From an uncultured Lachnospiraceae bacterium (GTDB taxonomy: Bacteria; Bacillota; Clostridia; Lachnospirales; Lachnospiraceae), in contig CACZQN010000059.1 in assembly GCA_902783375.1 (NCBI GenBank), forward strand, positions 1 to 43,997: a DNA stretch of 43,997 nt, written 5' to 3'. Within the stretch, counting starts at the first letter, position 1. Every line of letters begins with the position of its first letter. The notes below the pieces were generated by a model. The model was not told where the DNA came from. It worked only from the letters and a program-made list of their open reading frames with translations, and made no database searches. The translations under genes were made by a program, and so were the position numbers. This document shows positions 30,843 to 40,134 of this stretch, piece after piece.

Positions 30843-33614
30843 ATGAAGAATTTCTTTAAGAAACTCTCATTCGTGTTGGCTCTTGCAATGGTACTTACTT
30901 CCCTGTATGTACCGGCAGACGCTTCCGCAGCTGCTACAAACTTCGTAGTAACTAAGCATAGCGGCAAGAGCTACTCGAAATCAAATCCGCTGTACATCTA
31001 CATCGGCGGATTTGTCCAGAATCTTGACTATTCGATCAATGGCAAGAAGTCTGGTGTTGCTGGTACCTGGGAATCCAGTAAGCCGGCAGTTGTAGATGTT
31101 GACGCTAAGACTGGCGTACTTACAGCTAAGAAGCTGGGTTCCGCAGTTGTCACATTTACAACAAAGGATGGCAAGACCAAAGTTGCTACAGCCGTAAAGG
31201 TTCGTGCACGTGCTGCCTCCGCTAAGTTCTATGTTAAAGGTGAGGATGGCACCAACACCGTTATCGATTCTATCGATGTCGAAGAGGGTGCTACCGCAGA
31301 AGTAAGAGTTGCACTTCCGGTTAACAAGAAGGCAAAGGCTGCTGGCGCTACGAAGTCTTCCTACTTCGTACAGGAGACCGAAGTTGCCGATACTGCAATC
31401 GCAAGTGTTGAGCAGGCTGGTGAAGGTTACATGGAGTCCAGAATCCTTACCATCTCTGGTAAGACCGATGGCACCACTACACTGACAATCACCGCTAACT
31501 CCGAGACCAAGAATGCGAAGTATGAGAAGACTGCTGAGCTGACCATCAATGTTGGTTCTGGCAAGATCACTGCTGAGCAGGCTGGCGCTAACACCATCAA
31601 GGTTACCGGTAAGGGCCTGACTGATGTTGTTGCTGATTATGTTGTCAAGAAGGGTAACGTTGTTGTTAACATCAAGAGCGTAGCTCTGAATGATGCTAAG
31701 ACCGAAGCTACTCTGACCGCTGCTGCTTCCAAGCTGCAGGCTGGTACTGACTACACCCTTTCCTTCAAGGAAGGCGATGCTGTAGCATTCTCCGTTGTCA
31801 GCGCAACTGTTGCTAAGATCATCATCGATCCGGAGACAGCTGTTAAGACTTCCACAAATACTGCAGTTGCTTACTACAAAGTTGAGAACGAGTTTGGTGA
31901 GGATATCACCAAGATGGCATTCAACGAGCTGACCTTCAGTGGTTCTGACACTCCGGTTGGTTCCAACAATGGTACTGTTAAGTTCACATCCGCTGGTCAG
32001 TATACACCGGGTCTTTCCCAGGTCAGCCTTGTGATCGTTGACAGCAAGAATGGTGTAAATGTTTCCAAGATTCTCCCGGTTGGCGGCGAGGCTATGCTTT
32101 CCACCGTTGAGTTCAAGGGTGTTTACAGCATCAATGGTTCCACAATTAAGAAGGTAGATGCTCTTACTGAGGGCGATGCTACCACAAATCTGTATCTTGT
32201 ATATGCTGGTAAGGATCAGTATGGCATGACCTCTACTGATGGTGCAGCTCTGACTCTGAACGTTGCTTCCGCTACCGGTCTTACAACAGACAATACATTT
32301 GTTGTTAAGACAATCGATGGCGCTCAGGTTATCGCGAAGAAGCTGACTGGCACCCTCGCAAGAGGCGGCGCTGTTACCATCCTTGCAGTTAACACCAAGA
32401 ATGGTAATACCGATTCTCAGTCCCTTGAAGTCGCTGCAAAGGTTAAGATCGATTCCTTCACCGTATCCGCTGATGTCGTTTATGGTGGCAAGGACAACGT
32501 TCTGAACTTCACTGCTATCGACACTCAGGGCAATGAGGTTACTTCCTACAATGCTATCAAGGCTCTCCTTGCTATGAGCAGCTTTGATAACACCAACGGC
32601 AGCAAGGTTAAAGTTGCAAGAAATGCAGATGGCACAGCTAAGCTGATCTACACTGCAGCTTCCAACAACGCTACCATCGCTGTTCCGGCAGTTCTGACAT
32701 TCATGTCTGAGACAATGAAGGTCTCCACTGTACAGCTTTCCATTCAGCCGAACCCGGTTGTTGCTGCAATCTCCGGTGTGAAGAAGACTGTAGCTCTTGC
32801 TAAGACCGTATCCGGTAACTCCATCGAGATCGCTCAGGGCGATATGCTCTTCGTTGACCAGTATGGCAACGCGATCACCGATGCTGCTGCTACCGCAAAG
32901 GTTAAGTTCAATGTTGCTGCAAATGATGCTCTTGCTGGCACTGGTGACAACCAGACTGCTGTTTCCGTAACTGGTACTAAGTCTGCTTCCACCACTGTTA
33001 TCGCTAGAGTTGATGGCCTTGATGGTTCTGAGTACAGTTTCGACATCGCTCTTGCTGGTCTTGAGGATGTAAGCGGATTCGCTATCAGCGATATCGCTCT
33101 GAAGGAAGCTGGCAAGACAGTTGATCCGACTGTTACCGGTTCCTACAATGGCGTCACTGTTACTCTTGTAGCTGGCAGCGACTACACCATCAGAAACAAT
33201 GATGTTCCGACAATCGCTGCTTCTGAAGGCGTAAAGACGAAGGATGGTTCTGTCACCGTCGTTATCGGTAACAGAGCAGGTTCCATCATCTCCAAGGCTT
33301 ATGAGTACAGCAATGCTCCGCAGGCTGCTAAGACTGTAGCTCTTGTTCAGAATCCGGCTGGTATCAATGCTGGTTCTGCAGCTGTTACCGCTGACTTCAC
33401 CGCTCAGGTAGAAGTTAAGGATCAGTATGGCAATGTTCATACCGATTTCGTACCGTATCTCACCATCTCCGGTTTCGCTGCTGAAGATGTGATCGATGGC
33501 AACAGCACCAAGACTGTCAGCCTGACTGTTAACAATGATGCAACCAACAGCGTCCATGTTGTTTACAACTATGGCTCCGTATCTGCTGAGTTCGACATCG
33601 TTGTCAACCACTAA
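30843..33614 (+). CDS. S-layer-like secreted protein with Ig-like domains
   Basis: 923 residues: a signal peptide (to about residue 30, ASAA), an N-terminal Big_2 Ig-like domain (about 45-125, TWESSKPAVVDVDAKTGVLTAKKLG), then several beta-rich modules to a C-terminus ending EFDIVVNH. No SLH domain or sorting signal is visible. Strong bias to GCT, GTT, GGT and AAG codons indicates very high expression, fitting an S-layer or major surface protein. GGAGG lies before the ATG. From about residue 210 it is homologous to the inverted, promoterless copy at 40135-42398, starting at a 34-bp identical stretch (31468-31501). Confidence 0.85.
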   Translation: MKNFFKKLSFVLALAMVLTSLYVPADASAAATNFVVTKHSGKSYSKSNPLYIYIGGFVQNLDYSINGKKSGVAGTWESSKPAVVDVDAKTGVLTAKKLGSAVVTFTTKDGKTKVATAVKVRARAASAKFYVKGEDGTNTVIDSIDVEEGATAEVRVALPVNKKAKAAGATKSSYFVQETEVADTAIASVEQAGEGYMESRILTISGKTDGTTTLTITANSETKNAKYEKTAELTINVGSGKITAEQAGANTIKVTGKGLTDVVADYVVKKGNVVVNIKSVALNDAKTEATLTAAASKLQAGTDYTLSFKEGDAVAFSVVSATVAKIIIDPETAVKTSTNTAVAYYKVENEFGEDITKMAFNELTFSGSDTPVGSNNGTVKFTSAGQYTPGLSQVSLVIVDSKNGVNVSKILPVGGEAMLSTVEFKGVYSINGSTIKKVDALTEGDATTNLYLVYAGKDQYGMTSTDGAALTLNVASATGLTTDNTFVVKTIDGAQVIAKKLTGTLARGGAVTILAVNTKNGNTDSQSLEVAAKVKIDSFTVSADVVYGGKDNVLNFTAIDTQGNEVTSYNAIKALLAMSSFDNTNGSKVKVARNADGTAKLIYTAASNNATIAVPAVLTFMSETMKVSTVQLSIQPNPVVAAISGVKKTVALAKTVSGNSIEIAQGDMLFVDQYGNAITDAAATAKVKFNVAANDALAGTGDNQTAVSVTGTKSASTTVIARVDGLDGSEYSFDIALAGLEDVSGFAISDIALKEAGKTVDPTVTGSYNGVTVTLVAGSDYTIRNNDVPTIAASEGVKTKDGSVTVVIGNRAGSIISKAYEYSNAPQAAKTVALVQNPAGINAGSAAVTADFTAQVEVKDQYGNVHTDFVPYLTISGFAAEDVIDGNSTKTVSLTVNNDATNSVHVVYNYGSVSAEFDIVVNH

Positions 33615-33663
33615 TCATTGTTGACCAGATGAAATTCTTCATCTCAGTTAATATATGATCAAG

Positions 33664-33698
33664 TACCCCCGCAGGGAAACCTGCGGGGGTATTTTTTT
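33664..33698 (+). terminator. strong terminator of the S-layer-like gene
   Basis: TACCCCCGCAGG-gaaa-CCTGCGGGGGTA followed by seven T. Confidence 0.95.
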
Positions 33699-33737
33699 GT
33701 AAAAAATTGAACGGACCGTGACAGATGACAACGAGAT

Positions 33738-35330
33738 TCAGATCATCTTCTGAATAACACAACTATGTTCTTTTGTTTTTGTATCATAATTAATTCCAAC
33801 CAGGATGATTTCATCCTGGTATTCTTTTAGGATTGCAGGATAGCTCCTCTCTTTGATCTGCTCGATTGCCCCACCAGCTGTCTGATTCCACTTCAGTTCG
33901 ATGACCAGGGCCGGAAGTGAAGAACGATGTTTCGGAAGATAGACAACATCTGCGATTCCCTTCCCTGAAGGAAGTTCCTCGACTTTCATATACTGGCCGA
34001 TGCATGCTATGTAAGCAAATTTAATGATATAGCGTAGAGACTGCTCATCGTTGTAAAATGTGGGGGCATATTCTGTCTCTCGTAACTTCGAGATTGCTTC
34101 TGCAACAGCCTGTCCATCACCAGAGATCGTATTTGCCAGCAACATCTTTGAATTCCGGATCAGGTCGACCCATTTTGCATTCATATCCTGAGCACCAAGG
34201 GTCTGCTCAAATTCCAGCCGGACTTCCTCATTCGGTATCCGGACAGTTTTCTGAGTTTCATCGTAGGTAAGATACCCGAGGTGAATCAGCAGGGTCAGGA
34301 TATCATCTCTTCCTTTAAATGACTGAAAATCATTCTCAAAGGAATTGACGTCAACTTCGATATCCTCGCCGGCGATCAGCCGGGCGACGATCTCCTGCAG
34401 GCCATCGAAGTCCATGTTGATATATGTGAAGAGAGATTCCGCAGCCGAGGTTTTCTGCCAGTACGATCTGCATTTCCCTTCACGAATGGCACAGGAAACA
34501 GAATATGGATTATAGATGGAACCACAGTCCGGGAAGTGATATCCATCGTACCAGTTCTTTATCTCTGAAAAATCCATTACATGTTTCCGTGCAAGTGTCT
34601 GGACTTCTTTCTCTGTGAACCCGGTATAGGAAGCAAAGCCGTCCGGATAAAGAATCGGGTATTCTATGAAATCTGAGATCGCGCTCTGCGAACCGTCCTT
34701 TTTGATCGGAAGAATCCCCGTCATATAGGCAGCAGCAACAACTTTCGGCGTGAAATTGATATTCTTGAACCAGTCCCGCAGCAGATTCAAGTAGGCGGTC
34801 TGCGTCTGATTATCCTCCTTGGCCTCCCGGATTACAGCATCCCATTCATCGATGATGAAAATGAATTTCCGATTTTCATGCTCCACACAACGGATCATAC
34901 TGTCAGTTAAGGGTGCATCCGGATTCAGATACGGAAAAAGGCTGCACAGATCTTTGCGTAATGATTCTGTGATTCGAGTCGTGATTTCTCGTACCTGGCC
35001 ATGTTGCTGGGTAATTGCGGACAGAAAACCTGCAATATCCAGACAAATAACATTGTATTGATTCAGATATTGTTCGAAATCGGCACCGGAAGCAATCTCA
35101 AGCTGATCAAAAAGTTCATGGGAATCGCAGGAAGCATCATAATAGGCTGACAACATCTGCGCGGCAAATGATTTACCAAAGCGACGCGGTCTGCTGACAC
35201 AGACCAGTCCTTCCGGGCTGTCAATCCGCCTGTTGATCAGGCCGATCAGCCCGGATTTGTCGACATACTCCGAACGAAGGATCCTACGGAATCCTTCATT
35301 ACCGGGATTGACATATTGACCATGCAGCAT
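33738..35330 (-). CDS. AAA-ATPase-like / PD-(D/E)XK nuclease-like protein
   Basis: A 530-residue protein of the AAA-ATPase-like (DUF1703-linked) family. The N-terminus reads NPGNEGFRRI then YVDKSGL. The P-loop-like element is SRPRRFGKS, a Walker-B-like stretch is FIFIIDEWD, and the C-terminal PD-(D/E)XK-like part is LPSGKGIADVVYLPK ... LVIELKW. The start at 35330 has AGGAGG 7 nt upstream; the frame to 35360 lacks an SD. These genes occur in many copies in gut Firmicutes and Bacteroidetes; their role is unknown. Convergent with the S-layer-like gene. Confidence 0.9.
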   Translation of the reverse strand: MLHGQYVNPGNEGFRRILRSEYVDKSGLIGLINRRIDSPEGLVCVSRPRRFGKSFAAQMLSAYYDASCDSHELFDQLEIASGADFEQYLNQYNVICLDIAGFLSAITQQHGQVREITTRITESLRKDLCSLFPYLNPDAPLTDSMIRCVEHENRKFIFIIDEWDAVIREAKEDNQTQTAYLNLLRDWFKNINFTPKVVAAAYMTGILPIKKDGSQSAISDFIEYPILYPDGFASYTGFTEKEVQTLARKHVMDFSEIKNWYDGYHFPDCGSIYNPYSVSCAIREGKCRSYWQKTSAAESLFTYINMDFDGLQEIVARLIAGEDIEVDVNSFENDFQSFKGRDDILTLLIHLGYLTYDETQKTVRIPNEEVRLEFEQTLGAQDMNAKWVDLIRNSKMLLANTISGDGQAVAEAISKLRETEYAPTFYNDEQSLRYIIKFAYIACIGQYMKVEELPSGKGIADVVYLPKHRSSLPALVIELKWNQTAGGAIEQIKERSYPAILKEYQDEIILVGINYDTKTKEHSCVIQKMI

Positions 35331-35500
35331 ATGAAACCTCCTGAACGCAAACCGATCCATGCAATCGCATTATCCCATCTGCTATAAACAAACTGATGAT
35401 GGAACTGCCAATAGTATATCATAGATTTGGCAAATGCACAACGAAACCCATCGAAATCACCCATCTATGCCGGGACGAACCAGTAATTACGAACATGAGA

Positions 35501-35534
35501 ACCCCAGGGCTGCAGTCCCTGGGGTCCTATTTTT
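35501..35534 (+). terminator. rightward terminator upstream of the ior operon
   Basis: ACCCCAGGG-ctgcagt-CCCTGGGGT followed by CCTATTTTT. No rightward gene lies directly before it, so it may insulate the ior promoter from antisense transcription across the leftward gene. Confidence 0.7.
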
Positions 35535-35535
35535 A

Positions 35536-35573
35536 AAATATGACTGAATGAAAAAGTCAAATATGACTGAATG
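35536..35573. promoter_or_regulatory. direct repeat upstream of the iorA promoter
   Basis: AAATATGACTGAATG occurs at 35536-35550 and 35559-35573, a 23-bp period, ending 14 bp before the -35. Candidate activator sites; the regulator is unknown. Confidence 0.5.
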
Positions 35574-35586
35574 GAGTTACCAGACA

Positions 35587-35615
35587 TTGACGCATGCCCG
35601 ATAATTTGGTACAAT
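35587..35615 (+). promoter_or_regulatory. promoter of iorA-iorB-paaK
   Basis: TTGACG (35587-35592), 17-bp spacer, TACAAT (35610-35615). Confidence 0.75.
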
Positions 35616-35617
35616 AA

Positions 35618-35671
35618 CGTAGCAAAGTGAAGAAGCAAGGAGTTCTGTATTCTTCACTTGCTGCGTTTTTT
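35618..35671 (+). promoter_or_regulatory. attenuator-like hairpin in the iorA leader
   Basis: CGTAGCAAAGTGAAGAA pairs with TTCTTCACTTGCTGCG (one bulge, one G-U) and is followed by TTTTTT: a full intrinsic terminator starting within a few bases of the expected transcription start. The T-run leads straight into the TTTGGAGG ribosome binding site. Confidence 0.7.
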
Positions 35672-35685
35672 GTTTGGAGGCTTGT

Positions 35686-37644
35686 ATGCATAAGGAATAT
35701 TTGATGGGAAATGAGGCGATCGCGCTTGGTGCGATTGCTGCTGGGGTGAATCTCGTGTGCGGATACCCCGGAACGCCATCGACAGAGGTGCTGGAGACGG
35801 TCGCGAAACGGCGACCCGATGGCACGTATGTCGAGTGGTCGGTGAATGAAAAGGCCGCTATGGAGGTGGCTGCCGGTGCGGCGTATACCGGTGCCAGGGC
35901 GCTGGTGACGATGAAGCAGATGGGACTGAATGTCGCTTCCGATCCGCTGATGTGTGTCGAGTACATCGGTGTCAAGGGCGGCATGGTCGTGCTGGTTGCA
36001 GATGATCCGGGTCCGATCTCCTCGCAGACCGAACAGGACACCCGACACTACGCGGCATTTTCCAAAGTACCGTGCTTCGATCCGACGAGCCCTGCCGAGG
36101 CCTATGAGATGATCCAGGAGGCTTTTGCGTGGTCTGAGCAGTACCAGACGCCGGTCTTCCTGCGCTCGACGACACGCGTCTCGCACGGCTATGCAGCGAT
36201 CGATGTGAAGGATCCGGAGGAATGGGCCGTCCATGAGGCGGAGGGCTTTATCAAGGACACGAACCGCTGGGTGATCTTCCCGCGCCTCTCCTACGCGAAC
36301 CATCAGAAGATCTTTGCGAGAAATAACGAGCTGGCGGAGAAGTTTTCGGGATATGATCGGAATGCGATATATGAGGCTCCGTCCGGATCTGCATCGCGCA
36401 AAGGCATCGCGACGGGCGGGATCAGCTTCACCTATGCGATGGAAGCCAGACAGGCGCTTGGCGATGTCCGGCTGCTGAAGGTCGCGACGCCGTATCCGTT
36501 CCCGGAGCAGAAGGCGCTCGAATTCCTTGCAGGGCTCGATGAAGTCCTCGTCATCGAGGAGCTCGATCCCGTCATCGAGGAAGCACTGATTCTGATCTGC
36601 GGGAAATACCATCTTGATACAAAGATTTATGGGAAATTGACCGGCAATATTGCGGTTGCCGGTGAGAATAGCAGAGATTCCGTAAAGAAGGCCATGGCTG
36701 AATTCCTGGGGGCGGAGGCCCGCACGGCTGCTGTTGAAGCGGACAATAGTGCCGCGGCATCTGCAGCCTCCCGCGAAGCAAACAGCAGCGCTGCGGCGTC
36801 GTCTAAGTCGCTCCCGGCACCTCCGCCGCTTCCGGTCCGGCCACCGGTCCTCTGCGCAGGCTGCCCACACCGCGCTTCATTTTACGACGTCAAGGTCGCG
36901 ATGAAGGGGAAGAAGACGATCTTCTGCGGGGATATCGGCTGTTATACACTCGGTAATTCCATGCCGCTTGACATGGTCGATACCTGCCTGTGCATGGGCG
37001 CTGGGCTCGGTATCGCACAGGGCGTCGGGCATATCGAACCTGATACAAGCTGCTTTGCATTTGTCGGAGACTCTACCTTCTTCGCATCAGCGATCCCGGA
37101 GGTTGTGAACGCGGTCTACAATCAGGCGGACATGACGCTCGTGGTGCTTGACAACTCCACGACTGCTATGACCGGACACCAGCCGCATCCCGGCACCGGC
37201 CAGACCATGATGGGTGAGGTCGTCGCGAAGGTAAGCATTGAAGCGGTGCTGCGCGGCATCGGACTCACGGTCGTCGAGACGATCAATCCGATGGAACATC
37301 AGAAGGCGGTCGACACCGTGAAGCGCGTCGCAGCCGAACCTGGTGTGAAGGCCATCATTTTCAAATATCCGTGCATCGCGATTTCGAAGCCGGATGCGTC
37401 GATGACCGTTGACACCGAAAAGTGCATCGGCTGCCATCGTTGTATCCATGAGATCGGCTGCCCGGCACTTATCCACGATCCTGATCCGGCGCATGTCGCT
37501 GCAAATGGCAAGGCGAAGGTGATGATTGATGTCAGTCAGTGTACCGGCTGCACGCTCTGCAGCCAGCTCTGCCCGGTCGGAGCGATCCGGAAACCTGGCG
37601 AGTCTGATGAAAACTCTGCGGAAGGAGGTGCGGATCATGCCTGA
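35686..37644 (+). CDS. iorA: indolepyruvate ferredoxin oxidoreductase, alpha subunit
   Basis: 652 residues; with IorB it oxidatively decarboxylates aryl pyruvates (indolepyruvate, phenylpyruvate) to aryl-acetyl-CoA, reducing ferredoxin, in aromatic amino acid fermentation. The N-terminal pyrimidine-binding part begins MGNEAIALGAIAAGVNLVCGYPGTPSTE. The C-terminal half has the TPP domain (CAGCPHRASF, GDIGCYTLG, GDSTFFAS). Two 4Fe-4S motifs follow (CIGCHRCIHEIGCP and CTGCTLCSQLCP). An Ala/Ser/Pro-rich linker (about 350-385) joins the halves. The ATG at 35686 follows GGAGG. Overlaps iorB by 8 nt. Confidence 0.95.
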   Translation: MHKEYLMGNEAIALGAIAAGVNLVCGYPGTPSTEVLETVAKRRPDGTYVEWSVNEKAAMEVAAGAAYTGARALVTMKQMGLNVASDPLMCVEYIGVKGGMVVLVADDPGPISSQTEQDTRHYAAFSKVPCFDPTSPAEAYEMIQEAFAWSEQYQTPVFLRSTTRVSHGYAAIDVKDPEEWAVHEAEGFIKDTNRWVIFPRLSYANHQKIFARNNELAEKFSGYDRNAIYEAPSGSASRKGIATGGISFTYAMEARQALGDVRLLKVATPYPFPEQKALEFLAGLDEVLVIEELDPVIEEALILICGKYHLDTKIYGKLTGNIAVAGENSRDSVKKAMAEFLGAEARTAAVEADNSAAASAASREANSSAAASSKSLPAPPPLPVRPPVLCAGCPHRASFYDVKVAMKGKKTIFCGDIGCYTLGNSMPLDMVDTCLCMGAGLGIAQGVGHIEPDTSCFAFVGDSTFFASAIPEVVNAVYNQADMTLVVLDNSTTAMTGHQPHPGTGQTMMGEVVAKVSIEAVLRGIGLTVVETINPMEHQKAVDTVKRVAAEPGVKAIIFKYPCIAISKPDASMTVDTEKCIGCHRCIHEIGCPALIHDPDPAHVAANGKAKVMIDVSQCTGCTLCSQLCPVGAIRKPGESDENSAEGGADHA

Positions 37645-38227
37645 CCTGAACAATTTTCAGCGCAATATCGTCCTCTGCGGCGTCGGCGGACAGGGAACGG
37701 TTCTAGCCTCTCGCCTGATCTCCGCGGCAGCGATGGCGAAGGGACTGCCGGTCTGCAGCGCCGAGACGATCGGCATGGCACAGCGCGGCGGTAGCGTATT
37801 CAGCCACCTGCGGATCGGAGACAATATCTACTCTCCGATGATCGCACAGGGAACCGCCGACCTGATCCTGGCATTTGAACCCGGAGAAGCTGTCCGCATG
37901 CTGCCTTATCTCGCACCGAACGGACAGATCGTGGTCTCTGACCGCGCGGTCATGCCGGTAACCGCAACGCTCACCGGCAGCAATTACAACGGTGCCGAGA
38001 TGATTGACTATCTTCTCGCGAATTGCCCTCGTGTTTCGGTGATTCACACAGAGGAAGCCATCGCAGAAGTCGGCTCCGCGAAGGTCCTGAATCTCATCAT
38101 GCTTGGCGCAGCCGCAAAGACCGGCGCCCTGGGCTTTACCAAAGAAGAGATCCGGGAACAGATCAAAGAAAAGATCAATCCAAGATTCCATGAACTGAAT
38201 TTCAAAGCACTCGAGTATACGGGCTGA
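37637..38227 (+). CDS. iorB: indolepyruvate ferredoxin oxidoreductase, beta subunit
   Basis: 196 residues, the gamma-type subunit of 2-oxoacid:ferredoxin oxidoreductases that binds CoA. Signature CGVGGQGTVLASRLISAAA near the N-terminus and ETIGMAQRGGSVFSHLRIG. The start at 37637 follows AAGGAGGT and overlaps the iorA stop, so translation is coupled. Works as a complex with IorA in the cytoplasm. Confidence 0.94.
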   Translation: MPDLNNFQRNIVLCGVGGQGTVLASRLISAAAMAKGLPVCSAETIGMAQRGGSVFSHLRIGDNIYSPMIAQGTADLILAFEPGEAVRMLPYLAPNGQIVVSDRAVMPVTATLTGSNYNGAEMIDYLLANCPRVSVIHTEEAIAEVGSAKVLNLIMLGAAAKTGALGFTKEEIREQIKEKINPRFHELNFKALEYTG

Positions 38228-38273
38228 ACATATCAGCCCCACATAAAACCGGGATAAAGAAAGGACAACTATC

Positions 38274-39509
38274 ATGCAGATTTCAGCAGATCAGATTGCT
38301 CTGGTCAATAAACAGATTAATGCGCTGGTTTCGGCCGGGAGCTTTTACGGGAAAAAGCTGGCGGAGGCCGGGATTTCGGCTGTCAACAGTCAGAAAGAAT
38401 TTGAACAACTTCCATTTTCAGAGAAGGCGGATCTCCGCGATGCGTATCCGCTGGGACTGATGACGGCACCGGAGGAGGAGATCGTCCGGATTCACTCCTC
38501 GTCCGGTACGACCGGACTGCCGGTCATCATTCCTTATACCGCGAAGGATGTGGATGACTGGGGTGAGATGTTCAAGCGCTGCTACGAGGTGGCGGGGATC
38601 ACGAATATGGACCGCATCCAGATCACTCCAGGCTATGGTCTTTGGACCGCGGGCATCGGCTTCCAGAACGGTGCCGAGAAGCTTGGCGCGATGGTTATTC
38701 CGATGGGGCCTGGAAATACCGAGAAGCAGCTGCAGATGATGCAGGACATGGGCTCGACTGTCATCTGCGCAACCTCTTCCTACGCACTGCTGCTCGCAGA
38801 AGAGATCGAGAAGCGCGGAATCAAGAAAAACATCAAGCTCCGCAAGGGTGTGATCGGTTCGGAGCGCTGGGGCGAAAAGATGCGGAACCGCATCCAGGAG
38901 AGCCTCGGCATCGAACTGTACGATATCTACGGCCTCACTGAGATCTACGGACCGGGCATCGGCATCAACTGCAGCTACAACACCGGCATGCACTACTGGG
39001 ATGATTTCCTTTATATCGAGATCATTGATCCGGTCACCCTGAAGCCGGTTCCGGATGGCGAATGGGGCGAGATCGTCATCACGACTCTCGTCAAGGAAGG
39101 TGCCCCGCTGATCCGCTACCGCACACACGATCTGTCCCGTATCATCCCGGGCGAATGCCCATGCGGCAGAAGCTTCCCAAGGCTCGATACCATCAAGGGT
39201 CGTACCGATGACATGATGAAGATCAAGGGCGTTAACGTCTTCCCGGCACAGATCGAGGAGATCCTCCAGAGCTTCCCGGAAGTTTCGAGCGAATACCAGA
39301 TCCGCATCTCCCACCTCGACGGCAAGGACACCATGCGTATCTATGTCGAGACCAGCGGCCATACCGACTTCCAGGATCTCGCCAACAGAGTCGCAAGCAA
39401 AGTCAAGAGCGTCATCGGCTTTACACCACTCGTCAAGGTCGTCGAGATCGGCCTCCTGCCGAGAAGCGAAAAGAAGACAAAGCGCGTTATTGATGAGCGA
39501 TTTGACTGA
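38274..39509 (+). CDS. phenylacetate-CoA ligase family protein
   Basis: A 411-residue ANL-superfamily adenylate-forming enzyme of the PaaK type. Motifs: IHSSSGTTGLPVIIPYT (P-loop), YDIYGLTEIYGPG, YRTHDLSRI, and the C-terminal KGRTDDMMKIKGVNVFP hinge. Shorter than classical PaaK (about 430). In the operon with iorAB it interconverts aryl-acetyl-CoA and the free arylacetate, either activating acids or, in reverse, releasing them with ATP gain; direction is not readable from the sequence. AAAGGA precedes the ATG. Confidence 0.92.
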   Translation: MQISADQIALVNKQINALVSAGSFYGKKLAEAGISAVNSQKEFEQLPFSEKADLRDAYPLGLMTAPEEEIVRIHSSSGTTGLPVIIPYTAKDVDDWGEMFKRCYEVAGITNMDRIQITPGYGLWTAGIGFQNGAEKLGAMVIPMGPGNTEKQLQMMQDMGSTVICATSSYALLLAEEIEKRGIKKNIKLRKGVIGSERWGEKMRNRIQESLGIELYDIYGLTEIYGPGIGINCSYNTGMHYWDDFLYIEIIDPVTLKPVPDGEWGEIVITTLVKEGAPLIRYRTHDLSRIIPGECPCGRSFPRLDTIKGRTDDMMKIKGVNVFPAQIEEILQSFPEVSSEYQIRISHLDGKDTMRIYVETSGHTDFQDLANRVASKVKSVIGFTPLVKVVEIGLLPRSEKKTKRVIDERFD

Positions 39510-39637
39510 TCGTGAATGGGAGTGCTGTAAATAGAAAGCAGAACAGCTGAATATTCACAAAATGTGAATAGACATATTTAATCAGCGTATTTTATAGTGT
39601 GATATCACATTAGTTTACTATGCGCAAAATGAAAGAA

Positions 39638-39679
39638 GAGAGCCGGTGGTACCAGAATGGTACCACTGGCTCTCTTTCT
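39638..39679 (+). terminator. terminator of the ior-paaK operon
   Basis: GAGAGCCgGTGGTACC-agaat-GGTACCACtGGCTCTC followed by TTTCT. A smaller hairpin ATTCAC-aaaat-GTGAAT lies upstream near 39549. Confidence 0.75.
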
Positions 39680-40058
39680 AACAACATTACATTGTCATTA
39701 TTATTAATATGTCGGTTGAATTATTTAACTTAGGTATCACTTAAATGCAATTAAGATACACTAATCTTGATGTTTACCTGACGTTACAGCAAGTATGTCA
39801 TGTAGACTGGCAAATATAGTATGACTTCATTTTCTTTCAGATCATCTATATGAAGTACAATCGGCATATCCTGATGTTTGCAGATGAACTGAATGCAATC
39901 CCCGGAAGCACCTGTCTTACTGTACACTACTGGAACTGCGTGACGACTTGCTTGATCAGGCGTATTCACTTGACAATGTTTATGATGTAGCTTAGTTCTA
40001 CTTAGTATTCAATTTGAACTTGCAATTTCCGAATTTAGTATAATCCCATTTTAGTCAC
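39680..40058. other. AT-rich intergenic region
   Basis: About 380 bp between two terminators. The only open frame is a 61-codon leftward one, GTG at 39969 to 39784, without an SD; its predicted product matches no family I recognise and may be a relic. Otherwise nothing is seen. Confidence 0.35.
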
Positions 40059-40092
40059 AAAAAGGGCTCCCATTAAATTATGGGAGCCCTTT
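40059..40092 (-). terminator. leftward terminator of the second S-layer-like copy
   Basis: AAAGGGCTCCCAT-taaatt-ATGGGAGCCCTTT; on the minus strand the stem is followed by TTTTTGTG. Retained although the copy has no promoter. Confidence 0.85.
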
Positions 40093-40134
40093 CTCATATC
40101 ATCTTAGGTGATTAGTCACCAGCCAATCATATGA

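Noticed and set aside
30981-33611. 876-codon leftward open frame opposite the S-layer-like gene
   Set aside because: It is the antisense shadow of a gene with strong codon bias: Ser/Asn/Leu-rich, no SD, no domain, and it stops with the sense gene.
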